From contig OX243824.1 of assembly GCA_945859605.1 (NCBI GenBank), forward strand, positions 32,893,820 to 32,957,819: a DNA stretch of 64,000 nt, written 5' to 3'. Origin of the DNA: Lumbricus rubellus (lineage: Eukaryota; Annelida; Clitellata; Crassiclitellata; Lumbricidae). Every line of letters begins with the position of its first letter. The stretch's first letter is position 1. Position numbers and translations under genes: made by a program. This document shows positions 17,559 through 29,593 of the stretch, piece after piece. The notes under the pieces were generated by a model. That model did not search any database. It had not been told where the DNA came from and saw nothing but the letters and a program-made list of their open reading frames with translations.

Positions 17559-20500
17559 ATGACGGATAAAAGTTCAGGTAAAATCGCTAAATTAAATAAC
17601 CAGAACTATCAAACATGGAAATTCAAAGTTGAACTTCTGTTAATTAAAGAGGATTTGTGGGACACTGTCACTAAAGAAACCCCCGATCCTATTACGGAAG
17701 CGTGGCAAAGTAAAGATGGAAAAGCAAGAGCCACGATAGGGTTGTTAGTTGAAGATAATCAACTTCATCTAATAAGAAAGCAAACTACGGCAAAGGGTTC
17801 ATGGGAAGAACTGAAAAAGTATCACCAAAAGGCAACACTGTCCAGTAAAGTAAATTTATTAAGGAAACTGTGTGCATTAAAGTTAACAGAGCACGGTGAT
17901 ATGCAAAACCATCTTGCAGAAATGGAGAATTTAATCGACCAGCTAACTTCGTTGGGAGAAACGTTGGCAGAGCATTTAACAGTTGCTTTCTTCCTCAGTA
18001 GTCTTCCAGAAAGTTATGGGACACTGATTACGGCATTAGAAAGCAGACCTGAAGATGATTTGACTGTGGAATTAGTCAAAGGAAAATTGCTTGAAGAGTC
18101 TACAAGAAGGACAAGTAATTTCTCAACAGATAAAGGACAAGAATTAAAGGCTTTTAAAGCAACAAAACCAGAAACACATCCTAAAGAATCTCGCACATGT
18201 TTTTTCTGTAAAAAGCCTAACCATATAAAAAGAGATTGCAGGAAGTACATCCAGTGGAAAGAAAGAAACACAGACCATGTGGCAAAAACATTGAGAGAAA
18301 ATTTCATTGAAGAAAAAGCTCCAGAAAAAGTAGCACATACATGTCGTAAAGCATACGAAAAAGACATCAGTTGTATTTGGCATGTTGACTCAGGTGCAAC
18401 AACACACATGTGTAGTAACAGAAATTTCTTCTTGAACATTAACAGACAGTATAAAAGTGAAGTTTTTCTCGCTGATGGTCGGAAGATTCAAACAGCTGGA
18501 AATGGTGAGGTAATGATTAATTTCATAAAGGAAAATGGAGAGATACATGTTGCAAAATTGTGTGAAGTCTTGTACGTTCCACAATTGAAAGGAAATTTAC
18601 TATCAGTAAAGAAACTTGTCAATAAAGGTTGTGAAGTGGTTTTCAAAGAAAACAAATGCATCATACTAAAGGATGGAGAAACAATAGCAATTGCAGATGA
18701 CAAAAATTATTTGTTTGAAGTGAGAGTCTCTGAACAAACCAATAAAGTAAAACAAACACATATTGCACAGGTTGCACAAAGTTGCACAGGTTGCATACAC
18801 GTTTGGCACAACAGAATGGGACACAGAGATTCAAAAGCTATTCAAAACATGGTGAATCAGAATAAAGTATCAGGGATCATAATCAAGCCGTGTAAATTCT
18901 CAGGTGTATGTGAATGTTGTATTGAAGCAAAGATGACAAGAAAGTCTATCCCAAAGAAGTCAGATTCCAAGTCAGCTGAAATTCTAGACTTAATACATAC
19001 AGATGTCTGTGGACCAATGCAGACAACAACACCAGGTGGGAAAAGATATTTCATGACGATGATTGATGATCACAGTAAATATACAGAAGTGTATTTATTG
19101 GCAAATAAATCTGAAGTACCTGACAAAATTCAAGAGTATGTCAAGCATGTACAGACAAAATTCGGGAAAACACCGAAAAGAATTCGTTCAGATAGAGGAG
19201 GGGAATATACAGCTGAAAGGTTACAGAAATTCATGAAGAGTGAAGGAATTCAAGCTGAATTCACAACCCCCTATACACCGCAACAGAATGGTTGTGCTGA
19301 AAGAAAGAACCGTTATCTTACTGAGATGACAAGATGTATGTTAAAGGATGCAGATCTACCGCTAAAATATTGGGGCGAAACCATTATGACAGCGAATCAT
19401 TTACAGAACAGATTACCAGTTGAAGGTATTGAAGGCACTCCTTTTGAAAGATGGAACAAAAGGAAACCAAATCTAAGCTACATAAAGAGATTCGGATCAA
19501 AAGCTTACGTAGCAATTCCAGCAGAAAAAAGACAGAAATTGGATGACAAAGCCAAGAAATTAACTTTTGTAGGTTATGAAAAAGGTACAAAAGGTTACAG
19601 ACTACTAGATGTAAACACGGACAAAGTGTACATTAGTAGAGATGTGATATTTCTTGAGACTGATCCACATTTATCAGAAGTGAGTAATTCAGACATTGAT
19701 GTTGAAGAGAAGTCATCAAATTCAGACTTTGATGATGAAATTGTTCAATTTCCAACACACAAATTACCAGAGGAGGTAATAATTCAACAGGATACAGAAA
19801 CTACAGACTCACAGATAAACTTAAGGAGATCAGAAAGAGTTAACAAAGGTAAACCAGCTGAAAGGTTAATTGAAACAATTAATAAAGTAACAATGGTTGA
19901 GTCAGAACCAAGAAATTATAAGGAAGCAATATCTTGTAAACAGCAACAATCCTGGCGGAAAGCTATGGATGAAGAAATGAAATCCCTTAATGAAAATGGA
20001 ACATGGATCTTAACAGAACTACCTGAAAACAAAACAGCAATTGGTAGTAAATGGGTTTACAAAATCAAAAGGGATGAAAAAGGAAATATAACAAGATATA
20101 AAGCACGTTTAGTGGCACAAGGTTATTCTCAGAAATTTGGAGAAGATTATGATGAAGTTTTTGCTCCTGTGGCAAAACCATCAACACTGAGAACTATCTT
20201 GACTATTGCAGGACTTAAGGGCATGACGGTAAAGCACTATGATGTGGAAACAGCTTACCTGAATGGTGATTTATCTCATGAAGTTTACATGAAACAACCT
20301 GATGGATATCAGAAAGGAGCTACAGAAGTTGTCTGTAAATTGGAAAAGAATTTATATGGACTCAAACAAGGAGCTAATGAATGGAACAAAAAGCTCAATG
20401 AAATACTTATCACTAATGGATTCAAGAGAAGTGATAATGATCTATGTCTATATTCAAAACAGTACGATGAAGGATGGATTTATATTTCAATTCATGTGGA

Positions 20501-20645
20501 TGACTTGATTGTAGCAGCAACAAAGATTTCGATGATCAAGGAATTTGAAGATCTGATGAATGAAACTCTGATCATGAAAGATCCGGGTGATTTATCGGAA
20601 CTAAACATCATTTTGTACGAGAAATGTACGGAAAGAAGGAACTAG
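17559..20645 (+). pseudogene. copia gag-pol polyprotein, truncated by deletion
   Basis: The ATG at 17559 opens a 1028-codon frame. Its order is the UBN2-type gag region (QNYQTWKFKVELLL), zinc knuckle CFFCKKPNHIKRDC, protease DSGATTH, integrase (HNRMGH, CECC, RSDRGGEY, NGCAERKNR) and reverse transcriptase to HVDDLIVAAT. After KDPGDL the frame changes and stops. Relative to copy 2, about 694 bp (the equivalent of 40965-41658) are missing, removing the end of RT and nearly all of RNase H. The copy cannot make its own RNase H. Confidence 0.9.
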
Positions 20646-20797
20646 ACATTAAGTATTGTCCTAGTGAACATATGATAGCTGATCTCTTAACTAAGCCTTT
20701 AGAAGCAGTTAAAACTAGGAAGTTTACTTGTGAAATTGGGCTAACTTGAGAGAACAGTATATTTTGTTATTAGGATAAAGTAGTCGTTAAGGAGGGG

Positions 20798-20995
20798 TGT
20801 TGAACTTTAGAAGTAGCGCTATATAACGACTATGTGGACTCTATGTTGTTTAGTCGAAGTTCTTGTTCCTTGCTTTCTTGACTTGATTTCCGGACTGATA
20901 AAGGCCAACACGGCCAGTTTATGTTCTGAATAATTTATGCGATTAATCCTATTAAATCTCTTAACTATGAAGGTGATCAGCTTCGTTTCTTAACA
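20798..20995 (+). repeat. 3' LTR of copia copy 1
   Basis: 198 bp, preceded by the purine tract AAGGAGGGG. Differs from the 5' LTR at two sites (ATGTGGACTC for ATGTTGACTC; CACGGCC for CATGGCC). Confidence 0.9.
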
Positions 20996-21346
20996 CCCCC
21001 TTCCAAAATAAAACTTGAGGCCCCCATACCTTGAGTTGTCATCTCAGCAAAATTTATCATAATAATAGGCTAAGTGCTGAAAGACATAGTGTAAGACATC
21101 AATAAATGTCCCCTCCCAATTGTCAATTTTTTTGAATTTCCACGCTGTAATTGTAGAATTTTAAGCGGTCATCTTCACAAAATTGCTCATTTTTTAATGC
21201 TGTTAGGCTAGTCGTGGTTTAGGACTTCAGAGTGTCCCCTCTCCATTGTTTAAAATTGTCCGATTTGCGTGGTTTCAGGAATCAGGATAGAACCGTCATG
21301 AAAGGTATAATTACCAGCTACATTTGAGGCCCCTTGCAAACTTAAG

Positions 21347-23477
21347 CTGTACATCGACGGACTCAGGAATGGGAAAGTTAGAGAGGATTACCAGGAGAGT
21401 TTAAACCAAAGATGGGAAGAGATGCTTAAGGAAGAGCCCGAGGGGGTAGAGGAGGAATGGAACAGAGTGAAGAGTGTCATGCAGGAGACGGCGGAGGAAA
21501 TACTGGGCCACAAAGAAAGCAGGAGCTACACTGAATGGTTATCAGACGCAACGATCAAGCTTATGGATGAAAGAAGGATATACAAAAGCAGAAGGAAAGA
21601 GAGCCATGCGATGGCGAAGCATCACAACTACTTGTGCCGTATGGTAAGGAAGAGTTGTAGGGAGGACAAAGAAAGATTCATAGAAGGAATATGCAGCAAC
21701 GTCGAAGAAAGCAGAGCTGGCAACAAGACAAGAGCAGTGTATGAGGGCATACGGAAAATCACACAGGAGCATGCCCCCAGGGTGAAGGCAGTGAAAGACG
21801 AAAATGGTATGGTTCTAACGGATCCAGAGGATGTAAAGAAGAGATGGAAGGACTACTTCGACAAGCTGTACAACGACGCAAACAGAACGGACGACGAATA
21901 TCTAGAAAACATCGCGGTGGCGGACAGCACGGAAAGCATACCAACCGTGGGAGAAGATGAGGTAGAGGCAGCTATCACAAGAATGAAGCTCCGGAAGGCG
22001 CCGGGTCTGGATAACATCTCAGCCGAGGAATTGCAGGCGGGAACAGAAGGAATTGGATTAAAAATCATACACAGATTATGCAAGATGGTGTGGGAAAGAG
22101 AACAGTGGCCATCGGACTGGAAACGGTCCATCATAATTCCGATACACAAGAAAAAAGACAGGTTAGACTGCTCAAATTACAGAGGGATTAGTCTTCTATG
22201 TCACAGTGGAAAAGTCTTTTCATCAATCATTCTGCAAAGAATAAGGAAAAGAACAGAGGAGATTCTATCAGAGGCGCAGGCAGGATTCAGGGTGAACAGA
22301 AGCACAATCGACCAGATATTCACCTTAAGACAGTTAGCGGAGAAATACGATGAATTTGGGAATGACCTCTATGTGTGTTACATAGATTTCAGGAAGGCTT
22401 TTGACAGCGTGTGGAGGAAGGGGGTGTGGAGAGTAATGAGACACTATGGATATCCGGAGAAGATAGTGAGACTGTTGGAAAGCGCGTACCAAGATACTTT
22501 TAGTGCGGTGAGAGTAGATGGAGATCTATCTGAATGGTTCAGGACTATTGTTGGGGTTCTGCAGGGATGTGTCCTGTCACCACTGTTGTTCAACATCTTC
22601 TTGGAACTGATAATGGCCATAGCACTGGAGGGGACAGAGGAGGGAGCAGTGATAGGAGGAGAACTGATCAGCGACCTGAGATTTGCAGACGACATTGCAC
22701 TACTAGGGAGAAAGGAGGAGGGCCTGCAGGAATCATTAACGAGAGTAGTGCAGGTAAGCAAAAAAATGGGTATGTGCATTAATGTGCAAAAAACGGAATG
22801 TCAATATATTGGAAGAGAAGAGACAAAGCTTGGGCTGAACGTGGATGGACAGACACTGGAGCAAAAGGAGAAATTCGTGTATCTGGGAGGTCTTATCGAT
22901 GCGCAGGGGGGGGTCAGAAAAGGACATTGAAAAAAGAATCGGACTCGCTAGAGGAATATTACAGAGACTGCACAAGATCTGGAGATCAAAGGAAATCAGC
23001 AAAACCACCAAGGTGCGAATATATGAGACGTTGGTGCTGAGCGTACTGTTATACAACTCAGAGACGTGGACGCTGAAGGAGGCACAGAAAAGACGATTGA
23101 GGGTATTTGAAATGACATGTCTGCGAAGAATAGAAGGGGTCACAAGGAGAGAAAGGATAAGGAACACGGAAATACGCAGCAGACTGAGAATACAACGAGA
23201 CATTGTGGACAGGATACAGATCAGAAGAATGCGATACTTCGGACATGTCACCAGAATGCAGAGCGGGAGATATCCAAAAGTGGCACTGCAGGGGTATGTG
23301 CAGGGGAAGAGGAGAAGAGGTAGGCCCAGGAAACGTTGGATGGATATGGTGGAGGAGGACTGTCTGATGATGGGATTAACCGTGGGAGAGGCGACGAGGA
23401 CAGCTCAGGACAGGGTCAATTGGAGGCTATCCATAAAGGAGCGGCTGATGCGGGCGCAAGCTTCGCCAGGGCCATAA
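21347..23477 (+). pseudogene. LINE reverse transcriptase, one frameshift
   Basis: Open from the truncation point to 22930, then continued in another frame to 23477. The break is at a run of G at about 22907-22914. RT signatures in order: RKAPGLDNISAEEL, IPIHKKKD, SNYRGISLLC, AGFRVNRST, DFRKAFDSVW, GVLQGCVLSPLLF, LRFADDIALL. The C-terminal region has YNSETWTL, RRMRYFGHVTRM and GKRRRGRPRKRWMD, typical of full-length LINE proteins. Intact ORF halves and a single indel point to a fairly recent copy. The same family leaves a 3' fragment at 6468-6560. Clade not assigned. Confidence 0.88.
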
Positions 23478-23491
23478 GTCAAGTCAAGTCA
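21347..23491 (+). mobile_element. 5'-truncated LINE insertion
   Basis: Flanked by an 11-bp target duplication GCAAACTTAAG (21336-21346 and 23492-23502) and ending in an AAGTC tandem tail. The left edge cuts straight into coding sequence. These are the marks of target-primed reverse transcription with 5' truncation. No endonuclease domain is left. Confidence 0.88.
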
Positions 23492-23914
23492 GCAAACTTA
23501 AGATCAGACACGTACCATGGACATCTGGAACCCTACACAGGGTTTAATGTTTGGGCCTCACGCAGGTTTTATTTTGGAGCCTCATCCAATTAGCAATTAC
23601 AATAAGTTACAATTTATAAATGTTGTGTTTGAGAAAGTGGATGAAACTGCCTGAGTTAGTTTAAATGGCTTTACTTACGTCCAAAATCAGTATGGCCGGT
23701 ATGACGTTTGAATTAGGTCTGCTATGGCAGTGCCGTATGGTTAGTTGAGGCATGCACCAGGCCGGATCTGGGGCCTCAAATAAATGCGCCGGTTTAAGAA
23801 ATATACAGTCACAAATAGGCATAATGACCAGCTAAATTTGGGGGCCCCCTGTGGGCCCCTTCAAACTCGGGGGCCCCCAAATGGGGGGCGTGGGGGGTGC
23901 TAGCGCCGGCACTG

Positions 23915-24256
23915 GGTACTTTTGCCTTTTGACTACATTAATAAGCTGTAGGGCCTAAATTGGAGTATTTGGCCCTAATAATAATATAAGCTTCACAGAA
24001 ATTTATTCAGAACGAACGTCAACAATGTTTTTTTTAATTCAGAGGTTCACGACCATTATACGCGATCAGAAAATAGATGCATGTACCACCAAAGATGTGT
24101 TCGTACCACTACTGGACTACATTATAGTATTAGAATATCTGGACCATTGATGTAGAATTTTCTGCCTATTGAACTTTCTTGTATAATATCTACAATGTAC
24201 CAATTAAAATACGAATTGAAATTATTTCTTTTAGATGCAATTGTCTAAAAGCATAA
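23915..24256. other. no gene recognised
   Basis: AT-rich spacer between two DNA transposons; nothing seen beyond homopolymer T. Confidence 0.4.
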
Positions 24257-24673
24257 CAGTGGCGGATCCAGAACCGTTTCAAGGGGGGGCCAAAATCTTA
24301 GATCTCGGATGGGAAAAAGGAGAAAACACAATTTTTTTAGTCATCTGCCAAAATTTTCGGGAAAATCAAACCATTTCATCCGCCAAAAAAGTTGATGACC
24401 TTTTTTTTAGTCATCTGCCAAAATTTTCGGGAAAATCATACCGTTCCATCCGCCAAAAAAGCTTGATGACCTTTTTTTTAGTCCTCACCTTGGTAATCGA
24501 ACGGGGGGGGCCACGTCCCATATCCCATACAATTTTCCAAATAGGGGGGGCCAATATCCGTTACACCCATATTCGTATTGCTAATTTCAGACCAAATGGA
24601 GGGCCACGTCCCATGGCAGTTTTCAATGGGGGGGCATGGCCGGATTAGCCCCCCCCCCCTGTATCCGCCACTG
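24257..24673. mobile_element. hAT-like non-autonomous element (MITE) 1
   Basis: Ends CAGTGGCGGATCCAG and GTATCCGCCACTG are inverted and flanked by the exact 8-bp duplication AAGCATAA. The 417-bp interior has G and C runs, and an internal direct repeat of about 75 bp (TTTAGTCATCTGCCAAAATT and following) in two to three copies. No transposase. Confidence 0.82.
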
Positions 24674-25187
24674 AAGCATAACAAAATTTGTCTTGCACGT
24701 GTACTGATTGAACGCGCACTGTTGTTTTTTCTCTGTTTTGTTTTTTCACTTGTATGCTTTGCATAACTTGCATTCAATGTACTTTGATAAACTTGTAAAA
24801 TGGAATAGAATGTGTTACACGTTGACAATGATATACAACTGTCTAGAGATGCAATGTATAAGCTTACTATTGCGCAGAAAGTTAATGATTGACTGATCCT
24901 TCATAGAGACGAATCCAGGGGGGAAATCCGGCCATGCCCTCCCCCATTTAAAAATTGCAAAAAGCTAAATCCACGCAAGACTTGAAGAGGAGCAGAATAG
25001 GCCTACACGTAAAAATTGTGTTCATTGAAATTTATAGGCCTATACGTGTATGCGTTCACATTCTAAGTCTTCTACGAATGTAAGCTTATAATTCCTTCTA
25101 ACCGGGAAACGCAGGGAAATGAATGAGATGCGAGTTGTTTTCAAAATAAAAAAGAACAGAAGGCAACTTTGATCGAGTATAATGTTC

Positions 25188-25226
<39 letters not shown>

Positions 25227-26009
25227 TTTTTTTTATACAAGAAGCACACAAGATATAGGCCCCTATATCATCACATCAAAATAAACATGAACGCTCTTGG
25301 TAACAAAAGGAAACCCAGAAGGGACTGTAGAGTCCCGCTGGTTAGAGCCACCTATGCACATTTTCTGGTACTAGGCGTTTACAGATTCAGTAAAAAAATT
25401 ATATTCTATATTTAATCGTAATAAATCAAAATAAATCAAAATTTAACTAGGAAAACTAAACGTTCCAAATTTTAACATCACGATATTACATAATATGCAG
25501 ATCTAAACATGATGATGTTAAGCAACAAATCTTTATTTCAAATAAATAAAGTAAGAAAACCTTAAGTAAGAAACATCAAACCTTAACTAAGTAGGGAGAG
25601 GGAAGTACTAAGTACCGACTAACAGTTCATTCAATCATTTCAAGAATTTATATAGCGCTTCTTCAAGAAGTCCACTCAGAGGCGCTCCCAGTCTAACCAC
25701 GGTGAAACAAAAAAGTTTTAAGGAGTCTATAAAACACTGACGAGTCAACTCTAGGCAATAGGCGCATCTTCAACGGGAGACTAAGGCCTACCCTCTACTT
25801 TAGTTTTATTGTGATTTATAATATAAGTCACAAATTAGATTGAGGAGGACACAGTGAAGTGGCAGAAACGAGACGAAGTAAGAGATATTTCGGAGTAAGA
25901 CCGAATTGAGAATTAACGACCAGTTCCGAAATTTGCAATGTATTCGTGCAGAAAAAAAGGAGCGCGCTAGTGAAGCTGCTGAGCCATGAAAGCAGAGATG
26001 TGTGAGGAT
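24674..26009. other. spacer with LINE-tail-like (CAAT)n
   Basis: A CAAT microsatellite at 25189-25227 could be the tail of a minus-strand LINE. A single-ended GGATCCGCC-family fragment lies near 24915-24950. Bases 25640-25700 (TATATAGCGCTTCTTC...) look like a common LINE 3' end. No gene. Confidence 0.4.
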
Positions 26010-26295
26010 CAAGGCCGTAGACAGGGGGTGTTTTGGGTGTTTGAACACCCCCCCCCCCCAATGGAAAATGCAGTAAAAGTCTATTGCATTTACTAGCTCG
26101 TGATGCAAAAGCCATGATATAAAACACCCCCCCCCCAATGAAATAATAGAATGCATTCAGCAGCACATAACGAAAATATGAATTTAAGCAAAATGAGATG
26201 AATTTTCGACTTGATGATGACATGACTAAAAAAAAGGTGATCAGAAATTTTCCGACGAAGACACCCCCCGAAATAAAATCCTGGCTACGGCCTTG
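26010..26295. mobile_element. hAT-like MITE 2
   Basis: 286 bp with inverted ends CAAGGCCGTAGACAGGG and CCTGGCTACGGCCTTG and an exact 8-bp duplication GTGAGGAT. Contains C11-C13 runs and an internal CACCCCCC-type hairpin. Confidence 0.85.
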
Positions 26296-27179
26296 GTGAG
26301 GATGGTTTAGCCGTGGCGTTATGTAAGAAACGGAGGAGAATTTAGATGAAATCTTCTTGTGGACAGCGGTGAGAGAATTACGTTTTTCTATTCGAGAACA
26401 GACGAATACGTGGTTAAATGAACTAACGGTCGTAAGTGTGCATGAGATGGAGCGCATATCAATATTTTAGGATTGCATCTTTGGTATGGCTATGCTTAAA
26501 GGGCTGGTCAGTAGGCACCCTTTTATCTGTGTAAGCTTTTCCGCCCCCTTTGCACTTGCATAGGCCACCCTGCACTGCGCTCTGCTGTCCATGGTGACTT
26601 ATTATAATTGCTTATTTTACCCGCTCTGCGACAATGCAGAGTCGTTCATTCTCTTTGGTTGGTCCAACAACCTGAAATGGACTTCCCTTGACTATGCGAC
26701 ACCTCCCAAACAGTTCTCAACTTCACAAACTGTTGAAGACTGGTTTTTTTCGCCTCTTCTCGGGAGCGTCTCTGAGTAGGCCTATAGATATCTTGAAGGA
26801 CGCGTGTACAATACATATTTCTTATATAAATATTAACCTATAGGCTACTTCAAATACAATTTTATACATATTGGGCTATAATGAAATATTATCAAGTAAG
26901 CCGTTTATTGACAAAGCATCAAACACATACAAAATAACGGTAGGCCTGATCAGTACAAACTCAATGACTTTCGAGTGATCGGTGCATAAGTCAAAGGGTC
27001 AATCCAAAAAGGTCGTATGGACCCGCTGAGGCTGTATTGACCCTTCCTTTCTCAATAACATTTGGCTATTGTAAAAGAGTGCAAAGAACAACATGTTACA
27101 CATGAAACGAAAGCATACTGAAACGAAATGACAAACAGATTTTAAAAAAACACAAATTATAACCAATAGTTTAAATCTA
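26296..27179. other. no gene recognised
   Basis: No frame with family resemblance. Contains GGTCGTATGGACC at about 27012 and scattered TAGGCCTA. Confidence 0.4.
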
Positions 27180-28030
27180 GTAAACAGAGATTAAACAGTC
27201 TTTTAATTTTTTTCTTAAACAAGTTAATGGTGGGTATAAGTGTAACATATTTTGGGAGGTTATTTCATATCATAGGGCCAGAACATTTAATCGAAAATAA
27301 TTTCGTCCAAGTATGTGCAACATCGGTGCGGTAGTATAACAGAGTTGTTTTGTTTGTCTTGTTCATTCTCAGAATAAACTGATTTGATTTGATTTGATTT
27401 GATTTGATAGTGAAATGGTCATGTACAGCAATTCCCTGACAAAAATAACCATCAAATGTCCTAGGCAACAATCTGTGATGATAGCGAAACATGAACAAAC
27501 TGATTTGAAACTTATTTATATCTGCTAATCGTAGTATGTTATAGGTTCGAAAAATTGGTTTGGTACTGACAGATCAGCATAACAAAAAATTAGTTCGAAT
27601 GGCACGTTTTTGCAACTCTCCAATTTTTTAAAATAAGAACAATAAGTTGAGGCCCAGAAAATGTTACAATATGATAAGTATGGAAAAATTAAGGAATAGT
27701 AGGCCTATAAGCCTTGTAATGTAGCCTGAGAGAGACAGTGACGGATTCTTGATAGCACGCTAATATTTTTTGCTATTTTTTTTAGATATCTGCTTAATGT
27801 GTTCCTTCCAGGTGAGGTGCTGGTCCAGATACACACCTAAAAATTTACATGATTCAGTCGGCATAATCACTTGACCATCCATTGTCAATCTGTAATCACA
27901 AACTGGCGTTAGTTTATGGCGGGATCCAAAAAGAATAAAGTATGTTTTACCAATATTAAGTTTATGGCGGGATCCAAAAAAAATAAAGTATGTTTTATCA
28001 ATATTAAGCGATAATTTGTTAGCTCTAAAC
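27180..28030 (-). pseudogene. decayed LINE reverse transcriptase C-terminus
   Basis: Minus-strand translation in shifting frames gives KTYFILFGSRHK, the FLGVYLDQHLTWKEHI motif, LQKRAIRTNF, FMFRYHHRLLPRTFDGYF and NNLPKYVTLIPTINLFKKK. These are the order and spacing expected for the RT C-terminal region of a jockey/CR1-type LINE. Stops and frameshifts are numerous. A 47-bp stretch (GTTTATGGCGGGATCC and following) is tandemly duplicated at 27913-28010, and a GATTT pentamer is expanded at 27378-27408. Confidence 0.7.
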
Positions 28031-28561
28031 CAGGAAGAAATGGTGATGAGTTCATGATTATATATCAGTGCGTAATATCACACATATTTATTTAAAGGCC
28101 TACGAGAAATATATAATTATATATAACCCTACTGCGACTAGTTTAGCAAATTAACATTTTAATATTCAGCCGCAAAATGTAATATTTCTGGTTTATAATA
28201 CGCATTGTGTATAATTCCTTAACGTTTAACCTAGCGATGGATGTTGTCAATGTTGAGTAGACTACCAGACAACAATGCAAAGTGTGCTTCAGACTGAAAT
28301 GGATCGATACCGTGTTTGACATGAAGGCGACATTCATTCGTCGCAATTAGTGATCTAGGCTACGTTATGTTTTGTCTTCAGATATCAAACCATTAAATTA
28401 ATGGATGAAATTTCTAAGCGATCTGCAGACCATCAGAGCATGCGCGTATGTCACTCGGTGCATTCAAATTGTATTGCTCAATTATAATCGTCCTTCTCAG
28501 CTTAATATGACTTTTAATCCACGTTCGTTGTCCGTTGGCAGGGTAAAAGACCACTGACGTC
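28031..28561. other. non-coding, partly duplicated
   Basis: Bases 28380-28510 match 15830-15960 in front of channel copy B. No coding content seen. Confidence 0.4.
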
Positions 28562-29312
28562 CAGGGCCGGATTAAGGCATGTTCAATATGTTAGGCCGAA
28601 CAGTGTTCCCACTGTTTAGGGATCCCCACATATGCGGGGGGGAATATTTAGGAAAATTCGTATAATTATTGTCAGGAAATGTCGAACAAACGACTAAAAA
28701 GGTCGTCAGCTATTTTGATAGAGGAAAATCTGTATATTCTAAAGAAATTTCGAGCAAACGACTAAGACAAAAAAGTCATCAGAGTTTTTGGCCCAAGATC
28801 CCCCAAAATATTTTCCGAACAGGACCCCACATTTCTTAATCGCGTCCTGTTGACGTCATTCCCTCTATTTTTTTTCTTCCTCCAAGATGTTTTCCATCCG
28901 CGGTCAACGAGTCCAAAAAACATTTCGTATGGTTCTCGTTCTCGTTCTCTACTGTCTTCCAACCTTCTCAAGTTCTCAGTAGGAAATTCACTCTCTCGGT
29001 ACGAAGGGTGGTGGCCACTGGTGGGGCGAAATCTTTGGTCTTGGGACAGGAACAAATTTCGTCATTGGTCGCCAAAAAGTTGATGACTTTTTTAGTCATT
29101 CGCCATTTGGCCGACGGAAAAGTACCTTTTCATCCTTCAAAAAATTTGATGACTTTTTGGGGTAGGTGGGGGATCGTCCGGCCGAAACCTGTTCGGAATA
29201 TACCACGACACCTCTATTCGTATTGCTAATTTGAAACCGAATGGGGGCCACGTCCCATGCAATTTTTAAATGGGGGGCCCATGGCCGGATTGCCCCCCTG
29301 GATCCGCCCCTG
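28562..29312. mobile_element. composite of GGATCCGCC-family MITE fragments
   Basis: The left part begins CAGGGCCGGATTAAGG and the right part ends CCCTGGATCCGCCCCTG. The right third shares the GGCCACGTCCCATG and TTCGTATTGCTAATTT segments with the elements at 24257 and 32408. The flanks do not match, so it is probably two or more broken or nested copies. Confidence 0.5.
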
Positions 29313-29359
29313 AGTGATACACAGCTGTTCTCATCCTCTTGCAGTTCTGACCTCCTTCC

Positions 29360-29593
29360 GACATTCCTACAGACCGACTCAACGCAGCCCTCGTGAATAA
29401 GATAGTGCCCAGCGCTTGGATTTCGGTTGGCACTATATATATAGAGAACTTTGGAGTAATCGTAATCGTAATCTTCAAGCTTCTAAAGCGCTATGCGAAA
29501 GCCAAGCGCTGGGCATCAGCTTATTCACGAGCGCTGCGTTCCGTCAAAAGGGTTGTCCGTAAGAGTAGTCCAAAGGTGAACCGGTTCGAGTAG
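29360..29593 (+). CDS. putative terminal exon, membrane segment with basic tail
   Basis: Open frame ending in TAG at 29591-29593, with a less AT-rich composition than its surroundings. The peptide has a hydrophobic stretch (ENFGVIVIVIFKLL) followed by a tail rich in Lys/Arg (RYAKAKRW, SVKRVVRKSSPK). An acceptor could be CCTACAG at about 29371. No partner exons and no family recognised. It might be chance, or a remnant of a gene interrupted by transposons on its left. Confidence 0.3.
   Translation, partial: DIPTDRLNAALVNKIVPSAWISVGTIYIENFGVIVIVIFKLLKRYAKAKRWASAYSRALRSVKRVVRKSSPKVNRFE

Larger units (their letters stand above)
17214..20995 (+). mobile_element. Ty1/copia-type element, deleted copy 1
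   Basis: 198-bp LTRs (17214-17411 and 20798-20995) begin TGTTGAAC and end CTTAACA. They differ by two substitutions by eye. Flanks CCCTC and CCCCC match four of five bases. The pol frame is broken by a deletion near 20592. It is inserted 31 bp inside the left end of the DNA element at 17183. Confidence 0.92.
17183..23914. mobile_element. inverted-repeat DNA element carrying nested copia and LINE
   Basis: The ends are inverted: CAGTGCCGGCGCTAG at 17183 and CTAGCGCCGGCACTG ending at 23914. The flanks are nearly identical (GGTACCTTT on the left, GGTACTTTT on the right, a 9-bp target duplication with one mismatch). Removing the copia element and the LINE leaves about 0.8 kb of element sequence, rich in GGGGCCCC-type runs, with no transposase frame. 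It is therefore a non-autonomous DNA transposon that received two retrotransposons. Superfamily not assigned. Confidence 0.7.

Noticed and set aside
24235..24648. 137-codon frame across MITE 1
   Set aside because: Runs through the inverted-repeat element and its G-runs; no transposase or other family signature.
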